A DNA stretch of 64,000 bases, taken from contig NZ_CP113065.1 in the NCBI RefSeq assembly GCF_026625825.1, positions 1,674,001 through 1,738,000 on the forward strand, read 5' to 3'. Below, one piece after another: positions 7,267 through 14,523 of the stretch (its first letter is position 1; each line of letters starts with the position of its first letter). Position numbers and translations under genes: made by a program. A model generated the notes under the pieces. The model saw nothing but the letters and a program-made list of their open reading frames with translations, searched no databases and had not been told where the DNA came from. The stretch is from Pseudoxanthomonas sp. SL93. GTDB taxonomy: Bacteria > Pseudomonadota > Gammaproteobacteria > Xanthomonadales > Xanthomonadaceae.

Positions 7267-8982
7267 ATGAATCCGTCGCCCATGTCCCTGCGTTCCGCCG
7301 CCCTGCCCGCCGCCATCCTGACCCTGATTACTGCCCTGGCCGGTTGCGCCAGCAGCCCGCACACCTCTTCCGCCGCGACAGGCACCGTCGTCGATGTGCC
7401 GGCGGTGGACCATCCCCAAGGCGAAACGCCGCAGTGGTGGTACCGCAGCGGTGCCGCCAAGGCCGCGGGCAACGGCGCCATGCAGGGACGCGCGAAGAAC
7501 GTCATCGTGTTCCTCGGCGATGGCATGAGCCTGACCACCGTCGCCGCCGCACGCATCCTCGAAGGCCAGCGCAAGGGCAACCCCGGCGAAGAAAACCTGC
7601 TGTCCTGGGAAGAGTTCCCGCACACCGCCTTCAGCAAGACCTACAACACCGATTCGCAGACACCGGATTCGGCCGGCACCATGACCGCCATCGCCACCGG
7701 CGTGAAGACCCACATGGGCGCCATCGGTGTGTCCGCGGGACACAAGGGCGAATGCACGCCCGACGGCAGCAAGGACCTGCTCAGCTGGCTGATGCTGGCC
7801 GACAGTGCGGGCCTGGCCACCGGCATCGTCACCACCGCACGCCTGACGCATGCGACGCCCGCGGCCACCTATGCGCACGTGTCGCACCGCGACTGGGAAA
7901 ACGACAATGATCTGTCCGCCGAGGCCATCGAAGCCGGCTGCAGGGACATCGCGCAGCAACTGCTGGCATCCGCGCGCTTCGGGCACGGCCCGACGGTGGC
8001 GCTGGGAGGCGGTCGCGGCGAGTTCCTGCCCGTGGACGTGCGCGATCCGGAGGAAGACGACAAGGTCGGCCAGCGCCTCGACGGCCGCAACCTGGTAGCC
8101 GAATGGCAGCAGGCGCACCCCCAAGGCGCCTACGTCACGAACACGCGACAGCTGAAAGCGGCCGCCGATGCGTCACAGCTGCTGGGCCTGTTCGAATACG
8201 ACCACATGCAGTTCGAACACGATCGCCGCAAGGACGACGCCGGTGAACCTTCCCTGGCCGACCTCACCCGCGCGGCGATCGACCGGTTGTCGCGCAACCC
8301 GGAGGGCTTCGTGCTGTTGGTGGAAGGCGCGCGCATCGACCACGCCAACCATTACGGAAACGCCTACCGCGCGCTCGATGAAACCGTCGCGATGTCGGAC
8401 GCGGTGCGTGCCGCGACGGAATCCACCTCGCGCGACGACACCCTGATCCTGGTGACCGCCGACCACTCGCACACGCTCAACTTCGTCGGCTATCCCGTGC
8501 GCGGCAATCCCATCCTGGGCAAGGTGCGCGGCCAGGGTGGCGAAGACGACACGCCTGGCGACCTCGCCCGCGACCAGACCGGGCTGACGTTCACCACGCT
8601 GACCTATGCCAATGGTCCCGGCTACACCGGCGCCAGCAACCGCCAGCCGGCCGGCCCGAAGCACTTCCTGCACTCCCCCAGCAGCGTCGAACCGTCGGAA
8701 GGCCGCCCCGACCTGGGCCAGGTCGACACCGAACACCCGGACTACCTGCAGGAAGCCCTGGTGCCGCTGAAGTCGGAATCCCACGGCGGCGAAGATGTCG
8801 GCATCTGGGCCACCGGCCCCGGCAGCGACGCCCTGCGCGGCACACTGGAGCAGAACGTCCTCTACCACGTCATCGTGCAGGCCACGCCAAAACTGCGTGC
8901 ACGCCTGTGCCGCGCGGGCACCTGCGACGCCAATGGCGTACCGGTCGAGTTGCCGAAGCCGGTGGATTTCGAGAAGAAGTGA
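7267..8982 (+). CDS. Alkaline phosphatase, PhoA-superfamily lipoprotein
   Basis: A 571-residue exported enzyme. The signal segment ends in the lipobox ALAGC (about residue 30), so it is probably lipid-anchored. Metal and catalytic residues are visible: FLGDGMSLTT (Asp), TPDSAGTMTA with nucleophilic Ser135, VEGARIDHANH, TADHSHTLN and SHGGEDVGIWA, which together form the two-zinc/magnesium site of alkaline phosphatases. It releases phosphate from monoesters in the periplasm. Its length exceeds E. coli PhoA because of insertions around residues 440-500. ATG at 7267 is preferred, with 7282 as an alternative. No Pho box was recognised upstream. It stands alone between opposite-strand genes. Confidence 0.93.
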   Translation: MNPSPMSLRSAALPAAILTLITALAGCASSPHTSSAATGTVVDVPAVDHPQGETPQWWYRSGAAKAAGNGAMQGRAKNVIVFLGDGMSLTTVAAARILEGQRKGNPGEENLLSWEEFPHTAFSKTYNTDSQTPDSAGTMTAIATGVKTHMGAIGVSAGHKGECTPDGSKDLLSWLMLADSAGLATGIVTTARLTHATPAATYAHVSHRDWENDNDLSAEAIEAGCRDIAQQLLASARFGHGPTVALGGGRGEFLPVDVRDPEEDDKVGQRLDGRNLVAEWQQAHPQGAYVTNTRQLKAAADASQLLGLFEYDHMQFEHDRRKDDAGEPSLADLTRAAIDRLSRNPEGFVLLVEGARIDHANHYGNAYRALDETVAMSDAVRAATESTSRDDTLILVTADHSHTLNFVGYPVRGNPILGKVRGQGGEDDTPGDLARDQTGLTFTTLTYANGPGYTGASNRQPAGPKHFLHSPSSVEPSEGRPDLGQVDTEHPDYLQEALVPLKSESHGGEDVGIWATGPGSDALRGTLEQNVLYHVIVQATPKLRARLCRAGTCDANGVPVELPKPVDFEKK

Positions 8983-9007
8983 GCGGGTTCGCCTAGCCTA
9001 AAAACAA

Positions 9008-9439
9008 TCAGAACGGCTTCGCCAGCACCAGCCACACCACCGCGATCAGCAGGAATACCGGCGCCTCGTTGAACAGGCGCAGGCGGAACGATGTCGGCAG
9101 CGACCGGCCTTGCTCCACCCCCTTCAGCCAGCGCCCCGCGATGATGAAGTGCACCAGCATCAGCACCACCAGCGTCAGCTTGGCATGCAGCCAGCCGCCG
9201 GCGATGCCGAAGTACAGCCACAGCACCACGCCCAGGATCATCGCGATGCCGAACATGTTGTGGCCGAAGCGATAGAGCTTGCGTCCCATCAACAGCAGCC
9301 GCAGTTGCACGTCCGCCTGACCCTTCGTCTCGGCCAGGTTCACCAGGATGCGCGGCAGGTAGAAGACCGTTGCCATCCACGCGATGACGAAGACGAGATG
9401 GAAGGTCTTGACCCAGGGGTAAAGGCTGGCTTTGTCCAT
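9008..9439 (-). CDS. hemJ: HemJ/CopD-family membrane protein, probable protoporphyrinogen IX oxidase
   Basis: A 143-residue protein with four transmembrane helices. WVKTFHLVFVIAWMATVFYLPRILV at the start, GGWLHAKLTLVVLM in the third helix and NEAPVFLLIAVVWLVLAKPF at the end follow the HemJ pattern, including the first-helix His and the LHAK lysine needed for heme b binding. HemJ converts protoporphyrinogen IX to protoporphyrin IX, the penultimate step of heme synthesis, in bacteria lacking HemG or HemY. The assignment as the functional oxidase depends on the rest of the genome. It is convergent with the phosphatase gene. Confidence 0.75.
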   Translation of the reverse strand: MDKASLYPWVKTFHLVFVIAWMATVFYLPRILVNLAETKGQADVQLRLLLMGRKLYRFGHNMFGIAMILGVVLWLYFGIAGGWLHAKLTLVVLMLVHFIIAGRWLKGVEQGRSLPTSFRLRLFNEAPVFLLIAVVWLVLAKPF

Positions 9440-9610
9440 GCTGGCATTCCGGCGGGGAAGAATGCGTACAGGATACCCGTCGCCGGCGCGCCACTCACCC
9501 GCCCCGTATCATGGCCGCAACGGATGCGCGTGCACCTCGCTCTGTTTGTGGAGAACGAGACGTTGCATGACCCGAGCACATCCCGCCTTCCCTCCTTCGC
9601 CAGCACGCCA

Positions 9611-10204
9611 ATGACCAAACAGTACGACGCCGATTATTTCCAACGCTGGTATCGCCGCGGCGACATCGGTGGCGCAGCACGATTGGCCCGCAAGGTGGCC
9701 TTGGCCGTATCCGTCGCCGAATACCACCTGGAGCGCCCCGTGCGCACGGTGCTGGACATCGGTTGCGGCGAAGGCGCCTGGCGCGCACCGCTGCTGAAAC
9801 TTCGACCGAAGCTGCAGTACCTGGGATTCGACAGCAGCGAGTACGCGATCCGGCGCTTCGGCCGCACGCGCAACCTGCACTTCGCGCGTTTCGAGGATTT
9901 CCAGTACCTGCGCCCGTGCGCGCCGGTCGATCTGCTGGTCTGCTCGGACGTCATGCATTACCTCACCACCCGCGAACTGCGCCGGGGATTGCCCGGGCTG
10001 GCGGAGCTCTGCGGGGGCGTGGCCTTCCTGGAAACCTTCGCCCGCGAGGACGAATTCGAAGGAGACCACGCCGGTTTCCAGTCGCGTCCGTCGGCATGGT
10101 ACCGACGCCAGTGGCGGGCACACGGCTTGCAGGCGATAGGCAACCATTGCTGGCTGGGGCCTGCCCTGGCAGGGGATACGGCCGCCCTGGAGTCATTCGA
10201 CTGA
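9611..10204 (+). CDS. Class I SAM-dependent methyltransferase
   Basis: A 197-residue cytoplasmic protein. The SAM-binding motif I TVLDIGCGEGAWR lies near residues 45-57, followed by the acidic residue of motif II (YLGFDSSEYAI) and a motif IV-like LLVCSDVMHYL. The substrate is unknown. No clear ribosome binding site precedes the ATG at 9611; an in-frame ATG at 9524 would add 29 residues without similarity to the family, so the shorter form is preferred. It is on its own between the hemJ-like gene and phaZ. Confidence 0.8.
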   Translation: MTKQYDADYFQRWYRRGDIGGAARLARKVALAVSVAEYHLERPVRTVLDIGCGEGAWRAPLLKLRPKLQYLGFDSSEYAIRRFGRTRNLHFARFEDFQYLRPCAPVDLLVCSDVMHYLTTRELRRGLPGLAELCGGVAFLETFAREDEFEGDHAGFQSRPSAWYRRQWRAHGLQAIGNHCWLGPALAGDTAALESFD

Positions 10205-10263
10205 TCCCGGAGGACGGCCCGGACAACCTGAACAGGCCTCACGCGGGCAACGTGCCTTTGCGG

Positions 10264-10280
10264 TATGCTGCGGCGCAGCA
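10264..10280 (+). promoter_or_regulatory. Probable phaZ promoter -10 overlapped by TGC-rich palindrome
   Basis: TATGCT at 10264-10269 is a plausible -10 element. It overlaps the perfect 15-bp palindrome TGCTGCGGCGCAGCA (10266-10280), which contains CTGC-N3-GCAG. That spacing is the TGC-rich sequence described for the PHA regulator PhaR in Paracoccus denitrificans. Its position over the expected start of transcription suits a repressor site. The link to PhaR here is inference, since no phaR gene is in the window. Confidence 0.45.
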
Positions 10281-10310
10281 CTCTGCACCAAAAGTGGGAT
10301 CAGCCCGGTC

Positions 10311-11558
10311 ATGACCTTGTACCAACTGCACGAACTCGGACGCGCTTGGATGGCGCCGCTGGCCTACATGGCCGAAGCCAACGCACGGATGTTTTCCACG
10401 CCGACAAGCTGGCTGTCGAATGTGCCGGGTGCCGAGCGCATCGCCGCGGGCAACGAACTGATCCACCGCATCGGCAAGGATTACGAAAAACCCGCGTGGG
10501 AGATCCACGAGGTACAGACCAACGGCCGCAGCGTGCCGGTGGTGGAACAGGAAATCATCAAGAAGCCGTTCTGTCGCCTGCTGCGCTTCAAGCGCTACAC
10601 CGACGATGCGGACAGCATCGCGGCGCTCAAGGACGATCCGTCCGTGCTGGTGGTGGCGCCGCTTTCCGGCCACCATGCCACCCTGCTTCGCGACACCGTG
10701 CGCACGTTGCTGGTCGACCACAAGGTCTATGTCACCGACTGGGTGGACGCCCGCATGGTGCCGGCCTCGGAAGGCGCTTTCAGCCTGGACGACTACATTG
10801 CGTACGTGGAGGAGTTCATCCGCCATATCGGCGCGGAAAAGCTCCACGTCATCAGCGTCTGCCAGCCCACGGTGCCGGTGCTGGCGGCGGTGTCGCTGAT
10901 GGCGGCCCGTGGCGAAGCGACGCCCCGCTCGCTGGTGATGATGGGCGGCCCGATCGACGCGCGCCGCAGCCCGACCGAAGTGAACAGCCTGGCCACGCGC
11001 AATCCGCTGTCGTGGTTCGAGAACAACGTCATCCACACCGTGCCGCAGCCGTATCCGGGCGAAGGCCGCCGCGTGTACCCGGGCTTCCTTCAGCATGCCG
11101 GTTTCATCGCGATGAACCCCAGCCGCCACTTCATGTCGCACTGGGACTTCTATGCCGACCTGGTGAAGGGCGACCTGCAGGACGCCGAGTCGCACCGCAA
11201 GTTCTACGACGAGTACAACGCCGTGCTCGACATGCCGGCGGAGTACTACCTGGACACCATCCGCACCGTCTTCCAGGAGTTCCTGCTGCCGCGTGGCAAG
11301 TGGACGGTCAACGGCGAACTGGTGAAGCCGGCGGCCATCAAGAAAACGGCGCTGCTGTCCATCGAGGGCGAACTGGACGACATCTCGGGGCTGGGCCAGA
11401 CCGCGGCCGCGCATGACCTGTGCACGGGCATCCCGAAGGCACACCACCAGCACATCACCGTGGAAGGCGCCGGCCATTACGGCATCTTCAGCGGCCGCCG
11501 CTGGCGCGAGAAGGTGTATCCGCAGGTGCGCGATTTCATCGCGAAGTACGCCGGCTGA
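10311..11558 (+). CDS. phaZ: Intracellular polyhydroxyalkanoate depolymerase PhaZ
   Basis: A 415-residue alpha/beta-hydrolase matching the intracellular short-chain PHA depolymerase family (about 410-420 residues). The nucleophile is Cys184 in HVISVCQPTVPVLAA, equivalent to the cysteine of the Ralstonia PhaZ1 enzyme, with the base in GAGHYGIFSGRRWRE near the C-terminus. It mobilises amorphous poly-3-hydroxybutyrate granules in the cytoplasm. Typical blocks such as LVVAPLSGHHATLLRDTVR and WDARMVP-like strings are present. A TGC-rich palindrome overlaps the promoter region, and a strong terminator follows at 11641-11673. No phaC or phasin gene lies nearby. Confidence 0.93.
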   Translation: MTLYQLHELGRAWMAPLAYMAEANARMFSTPTSWLSNVPGAERIAAGNELIHRIGKDYEKPAWEIHEVQTNGRSVPVVEQEIIKKPFCRLLRFKRYTDDADSIAALKDDPSVLVVAPLSGHHATLLRDTVRTLLVDHKVYVTDWVDARMVPASEGAFSLDDYIAYVEEFIRHIGAEKLHVISVCQPTVPVLAAVSLMAARGEATPRSLVMMGGPIDARRSPTEVNSLATRNPLSWFENNVIHTVPQPYPGEGRRVYPGFLQHAGFIAMNPSRHFMSHWDFYADLVKGDLQDAESHRKFYDEYNAVLDMPAEYYLDTIRTVFQEFLLPRGKWTVNGELVKPAAIKKTALLSIEGELDDISGLGQTAAAHDLCTGIPKAHHQHITVEGAGHYGIFSGRRWREKVYPQVRDFIAKYAG

Positions 11559-11640
11559 ATCAGTGTTGCGGGAGGGTGTCGGCTTGTCGGCACCGGTAAG
11601 TCTCCAAGCTGAAACGGATACCTATCTGCTTGATGTCGTG

Positions 11641-11673
11641 AAAAAGGCCGCCTTCACAGGCGGCCTTTTCGTT
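11641..11673. terminator. Strong terminator downstream of phaZ (possibly bidirectional)
   Basis: Perfect 11-bp stem AAAAGGCCGCC / GGCGGCCTTTT (11642-11652, 11659-11669) with loop TTCACA, followed by CGTTTG. The A/T flanks provide a U-tract on both strands, so it can end phaZ from the left and the PadR/membrane operon from the right. Confidence 0.88.
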
Positions 11674-11719
11674 TGCGACCGGCGGGTGCCGACATGCCGG
11701 CACCACCCACGATCCGGCA

Positions 11720-12640
11720 TCACACCACCGGGCTGCGTACCAGCAGGTGCTTGGCCAGCCAGCCGTGGAAAAGGCCGGTCAGGCGCGCCAGGTGCAGCGT
11801 GGCGAACAGCAGCAGGATGCCGGCCACCGATGCCAGCGGCAACAGCCAGGGTGCCTCGTTGACCAGGCTCCAGCCGCCGAAGTTCAGGACATAGTCGAAC
11901 GGCAGGAAGTACGCCACGGGCGCTGCGATCAATGCCAGCGACAAGGCCAGCAACGTGATGGCCACCGAGAAGTACAGGATGCCCAGCGGGTGCATCAGCA
12001 GCAGGTACAGCATCGCCGTCCAGGTGCGGCCGTCGGTGAACAGTTCCTTCAATCGCGTCATCCACGGCTTGTCGCGCTGGGTGTAGAGCGGACGGCGCGG
12101 CATGCGTTCACCCAGCAGCACTTCAACCACCCGCCCCTCGACCAGCGACAGCAGCCGTACCGACATCAGGAACAGCAGCAGCAACGGAATGCCGATGATC
12201 AGGATCAGCAGACCCACCGACAGGCTGGCGCCGGTCACGACCCAGGTGAAGTAGAACGTACCGGTGGCCAGCGACAGCAGCATGTAGAACAACGCACCGT
12301 AGGTACGCGGATCGGCGGCGACGCCGAAGAACCGGCCGAGCAGCGACTTGCGCTTGGGGGGCACCGGCGGCCGCAGGGCGCGCGTCACGGTGACCTCGGT
12401 CTCGCGGTAGATCTCGGCCACTTCCTCCGGCGCACCATAGCTGCCGGCGACGGACGCGATCACCTCGGCTTCGGACTTGCCCGGATTCTCCGCAAGCTCC
12501 GAACGCAGGTATTCCTCCGCGTCGTAGACCGCGTCCTGGACCATCGCCTTGTCGGCCCCTGCGAGCGCCGCACGCAGCTGGTCCAGGTACTCGGGGATGG
12601 TGGTGGGCAGTCGCCCGGCAGTGGATGTGGTGGTGTTCAT
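11720..12640 (-). CDS. Membrane sensor-domain protein encoded with a PadR regulator
   Basis: A 306-residue protein. The N-terminal 80 residues (PTTIPEYLDQLRAALAG..., SEAEVIASVAGSYGAPEEVA) resemble the DUF1700/HAAS helical domain typically paired with PadR-type regulators. Two blocks of membrane helices follow (about 110-170 and 215-295), resembling a putative sensor domain. The ATG overlaps the stop of the upstream PadR gene by four bases (ATGA), so translation is coupled. In related pairs the PadR protein represses the operon and the membrane protein is thought to sense envelope or small-molecule stress, but the signal is unknown. The phaZ-side terminator at 11641-11673 also serves this operon. 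Confidence 0.75.
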   Translation of the reverse strand: MNTTTSTAGRLPTTIPEYLDQLRAALAGADKAMVQDAVYDAEEYLRSELAENPGKSEAEVIASVAGSYGAPEEVAEIYRETEVTVTRALRPPVPPKRKSLLGRFFGVAADPRTYGALFYMLLSLATGTFYFTWVVTGASLSVGLLILIIGIPLLLLFLMSVRLLSLVEGRVVEVLLGERMPRRPLYTQRDKPWMTRLKELFTDGRTWTAMLYLLLMHPLGILYFSVAITLLALSLALIAAPVAYFLPFDYVLNFGGWSLVNEAPWLLPLASVAGILLLFATLHLARLTGLFHGWLAKHLLVRSPVV

Positions 12641-13002
12641 GCGGGTACCCCCTCGAGGACGGAATCAACGGAATCGCGGGTGGCGCGCCAGGCGGCGATC
12701 CAGGACTGCAGCGTCTGCCGGCCCACGTCGGTAATGCGGTAGTAGCGTCGCGGCGGTCCCGCCACCGAGGGTTCGACGAAACTGTCCAGCAGTCCGCCGC
12801 CCTCCAGGTTGCGCAGCACCGGGTACAGCGCGCTCTGCTTGCCGCTCAGCACGCCCTCGCCCACGCGCTCCAGCTGCTTGGCGATCAGGTAGCCGTAGAG
12901 CGGCTCCCCCGCACGCGCCAATACCGCCAGCAACGCCAGCGAGACCGTGCCGGCACTGAGCTCCTTCTGGAACTTCTTCAGTTGTGCATCGGAATCGTTC
13001 AT
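12637..13002 (-). CDS. PadR family transcriptional regulator
   Basis: A 121-residue protein with the PadR winged helix-turn-helix core: ELSAGTVSLALLAVLARAGEPLYGYLIAKQL (residues 15-45), SGKQSALYPVLRNLEGGGLL (recognition helix) and PPRRYYRITDVGRQTL (wing). It lacks a long C-terminal domain, so it belongs to the short PadR-s2 class that dimerises through the terminal helix. GGGGGAG precedes the ATG. It is the first gene of a two-gene operon with the membrane sensor protein, and an imperfect palindrome at 13045-13065, 43 bp upstream, is a candidate autoregulatory operator. Confidence 0.9.
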   Translation of the reverse strand: MNDSDAQLKKFQKELSAGTVSLALLAVLARAGEPLYGYLIAKQLERVGEGVLSGKQSALYPVLRNLEGGGLLDSFVEPSVAGPPRRYYRITDVGRQTLQSWIAAWRATRDSVDSVLEGVPA

Positions 13003-13044
13003 GGCTCCCCCTTGTGCGGGACGACCGCTAGGTTGGAGACGATG

Positions 13045-13065
13045 CTATGTCGAAGTTTGATATAG
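13045..13065. promoter_or_regulatory. Candidate PadR operator
   Basis: Interrupted palindrome CTATGTC-GAAGTTT-GATATAG, arms matching at six of seven positions, in an AT-rich patch between the divergent PadR operon and the secreted cyclophilin gene. PadR proteins commonly repress their own operons from such sites. No footprint data can be inferred. Confidence 0.45.
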
Positions 13066-13102
13066 CGAATGTGCCAGTAGTCACTCCCACCCTCGCCATC
13101 CC

Positions 13103-13108
13103 TACAAT
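13103..13108 (+). promoter_or_regulatory. -10 element of the secreted PPIase gene
   Basis: TACAAT matches the -10 consensus at five of six positions and lies 27 bp before the ATG at 13136. The 12-mer TACAATCGGGCC that includes it recurs exactly upstream of the LysR gene at 17093. No good -35 hexamer is visible at 16-18 bp spacing. Confidence 0.45.
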
Positions 13109-13135
13109 CGGGCCATCTCCCGTCCCGGAACCACC

Positions 13136-14044
13136 ATGCGCCTGACGCCCCTGCTGCTCGCCTGCACCTTCGCCCTGACCCATGCCCATGCCGCGGAACC
13201 GCCGAAGTACCTGAGCGCGAAGGAGATCCTGGACGCTTCCCCGGCCGCCGACTGGCGCACGCTGGACCCGGCCAACACGCTGTACATGGACCTGCCCGCG
13301 GGGCGCGTGGTGATCGAACTGGCGCCGGGTTTCGCGCCGGCGCACGTGGCGAACATCCGCACGCTGGCGCGCGAGGGCTTCTGGAACGGGCTGGGCATCT
13401 ACCGTTCGCAGGACAACTTCGTGGTGCAGTTCGGCGATGCCGATGCGGAAGACAAGGCAAAGGCCAGGCCGCTGGGGTCGGCGAAGACGGCGCTGCCGGC
13501 GGAATTCGCCCGCAAGGCGGCCGGGCTGGACTTCACCCGCCTGCCCGATGTGGACGGATGGGCGCCGGAAGTCGGCTTCGTCGACGGTTTCCCCGCCGCG
13601 CGTGATCCGAAAGCGGGCGAAGCATGGCTGGCGCACTGCTATGGCGCACTCGGTGCCGGCCGCGGTGGTCCGCCGGACAGCAGCAACGGCAGCGAGCTCT
13701 ATGTCGTCACCGGGCAGTCGCCTCGCCAGCTGGACCGCAACATCACGCTGGTGGGCCGCGTGGTGAAAGGCATGGAACTGCTCAGTGCGATTCCGCGCGG
13801 GCCCGAGCCGATGGGCTTCTACGAGAAGCCGGAACTGCGCACGCCCATCACCACGATCCGGCTGGCCAGCGATGTGCCCGCCGCCGAGCGCACGCCGCTG
13901 CAGGTATTGCGTACGGATTCGAAGACGTTCGCCGCCGCCACCGAAGCGCGCCGCAACCGGCGGGATGGCTGGTATCTCCGCCCCGCCGGGCATATCGACC
14001 TGTGCAACGTGCCCCTGCCCGTCAGGACGCCGCCCGCGCCCTGA
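13136..14044 (+). CDS. Periplasmic cyclophilin-type peptidyl-prolyl isomerase
   Basis: A 302-residue exported protein: signal peptide to about residue 20 ([10 protein letters not shown]), then a cyclophilin-like domain. [31 protein letters not shown] corresponds to the first strands, [19 protein letters not shown] to the active-site region (normally FHRVIPGFMVQGGD), and [34 protein letters not shown] to the C-terminal half. The canonical catalytic Arg/Phe pattern is altered ([13 protein letters not shown]) and there is an insertion of about 60 residues, so it belongs to the divergent long periplasmic cyclophilins. CGGAA precedes the ATG. The gene stands alone. Confidence 0.85.
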   Translation: MRLTPLLLACTFALTHAHAAEPPKYLSAKEILDASPAADWRTLDPANTLYMDLPAGRVVIELAPGFAPAHVANIRTLAREGFWNGLGIYRSQDNFVVQFGDADAEDKAKARPLGSAKTALPAEFARKAAGLDFTRLPDVDGWAPEVGFVDGFPAARDPKAGEAWLAHCYGALGAGRGGPPDSSNGSELYVVTGQSPRQLDRNITLVGRVVKGMELLSAIPRGPEPMGFYEKPELRTPITTIRLASDVPAAERTPLQVLRTDSKTFAAATEARRNRRDGWYLRPAGHIDLCNVPLPVRTPPAP

Positions 14045-14067
14045 TACGCGAACCCACGGGAACACCG

Positions 14068-14092
14068 GCATCGCCGCACGGCGGCGATGCTT
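14068..14092 (+). terminator. Hairpin after the cyclophilin gene
   Basis: Perfect 10-bp stem GCATCGCCGC / GCGGCGATGC around ACG, 24 bp after the stop codon. Only two T residues follow, so termination is probably partial. The next bases already form the -35 element of the ArsR promoter. Confidence 0.55.
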
Positions 14093-14142
14093 GACAGCGC
14101 GGCCTGATGGCTTGATATTTAGCAAATACGTTAATTATCTAA
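14091..14142 (+). promoter_or_regulatory. ArsR-gene promoter with overlapping dyad operator
   Basis: TTGACA (14091-14096), a perfect -35, is separated by 17 bp from GATATT (14114-14119), a four-of-six match to the -10. An AT-rich dyad bounded by TTAG and CTAA (14119-14142, arms agreeing at seven of ten positions) begins at the -10 and covers the transcription start and leader. ArsR-type repressors bind such 12-2-12-like dyads, so autoregulation is likely. No ribosome binding site is visible before the ATG at 14149. Confidence 0.6.
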
Positions 14143-14148
14143 GTACCT

Positions 14149-14496
14149 ATGGCCACCGACCGCATCTTCGACGCCCTCGCCTCGCGCCCGCGTCGTGAAA
14201 TCCTGGCGTACCTGTCCGCGCAGGAGCTGACGGCCGGCGAGATCGGCGCGCGCTTCGCGATGAGCGCGCCGGCCATCTCCCGCCATCTCTCGGTGCTCGA
14301 AGCCGCGGGCCTGGTGGCCAGCGAACGCCGCGGACAGTTCATCTATTACCGGCTTACGCCCGACAACCTGGTCAACACGCTGACCGGCTTTGCCTTCGAG
14401 GTATGCCCCACGGCGGGACCGCTGAAACGCGAATCGCGTCAGCGCGCCAAGCAGGCCGTCACTGCGCGCAAGCCCGCCCCCGCCAAACCCCGCTGA
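14149..14496 (+). CDS. ArsR family winged-helix transcriptional regulator
   Basis: A 115-residue dimeric DNA-binding protein. RIFDALASRPRREILAYLSAQELTAGEI and SAPAISRHLSVLEAAGLVASERRGQFIYYRL (about residues 42-72) form the ArsR helix-turn-helix and wing. No metal-binding ELCVCDL motif is present, so it is not an arsenic sensor; it belongs to the SdpR/YczG-like group that often regulates a neighbouring enzyme. A basic tail follows (KQAVTARKPAPAKPR). It is 27 bp upstream of the cupin/DUF2867-like gene, forming a probable operon under its own control. Confidence 0.9.
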   Translation: MATDRIFDALASRPRREILAYLSAQELTAGEIGARFAMSAPAISRHLSVLEAAGLVASERRGQFIYYRLTPDNLVNTLTGFAFEVCPTAGPLKRESRQRAKQAVTARKPAPAKPR

Positions 14497-14523
14497 CTTC
14501 CGCCTCTCTGCCAGGAACGCACG

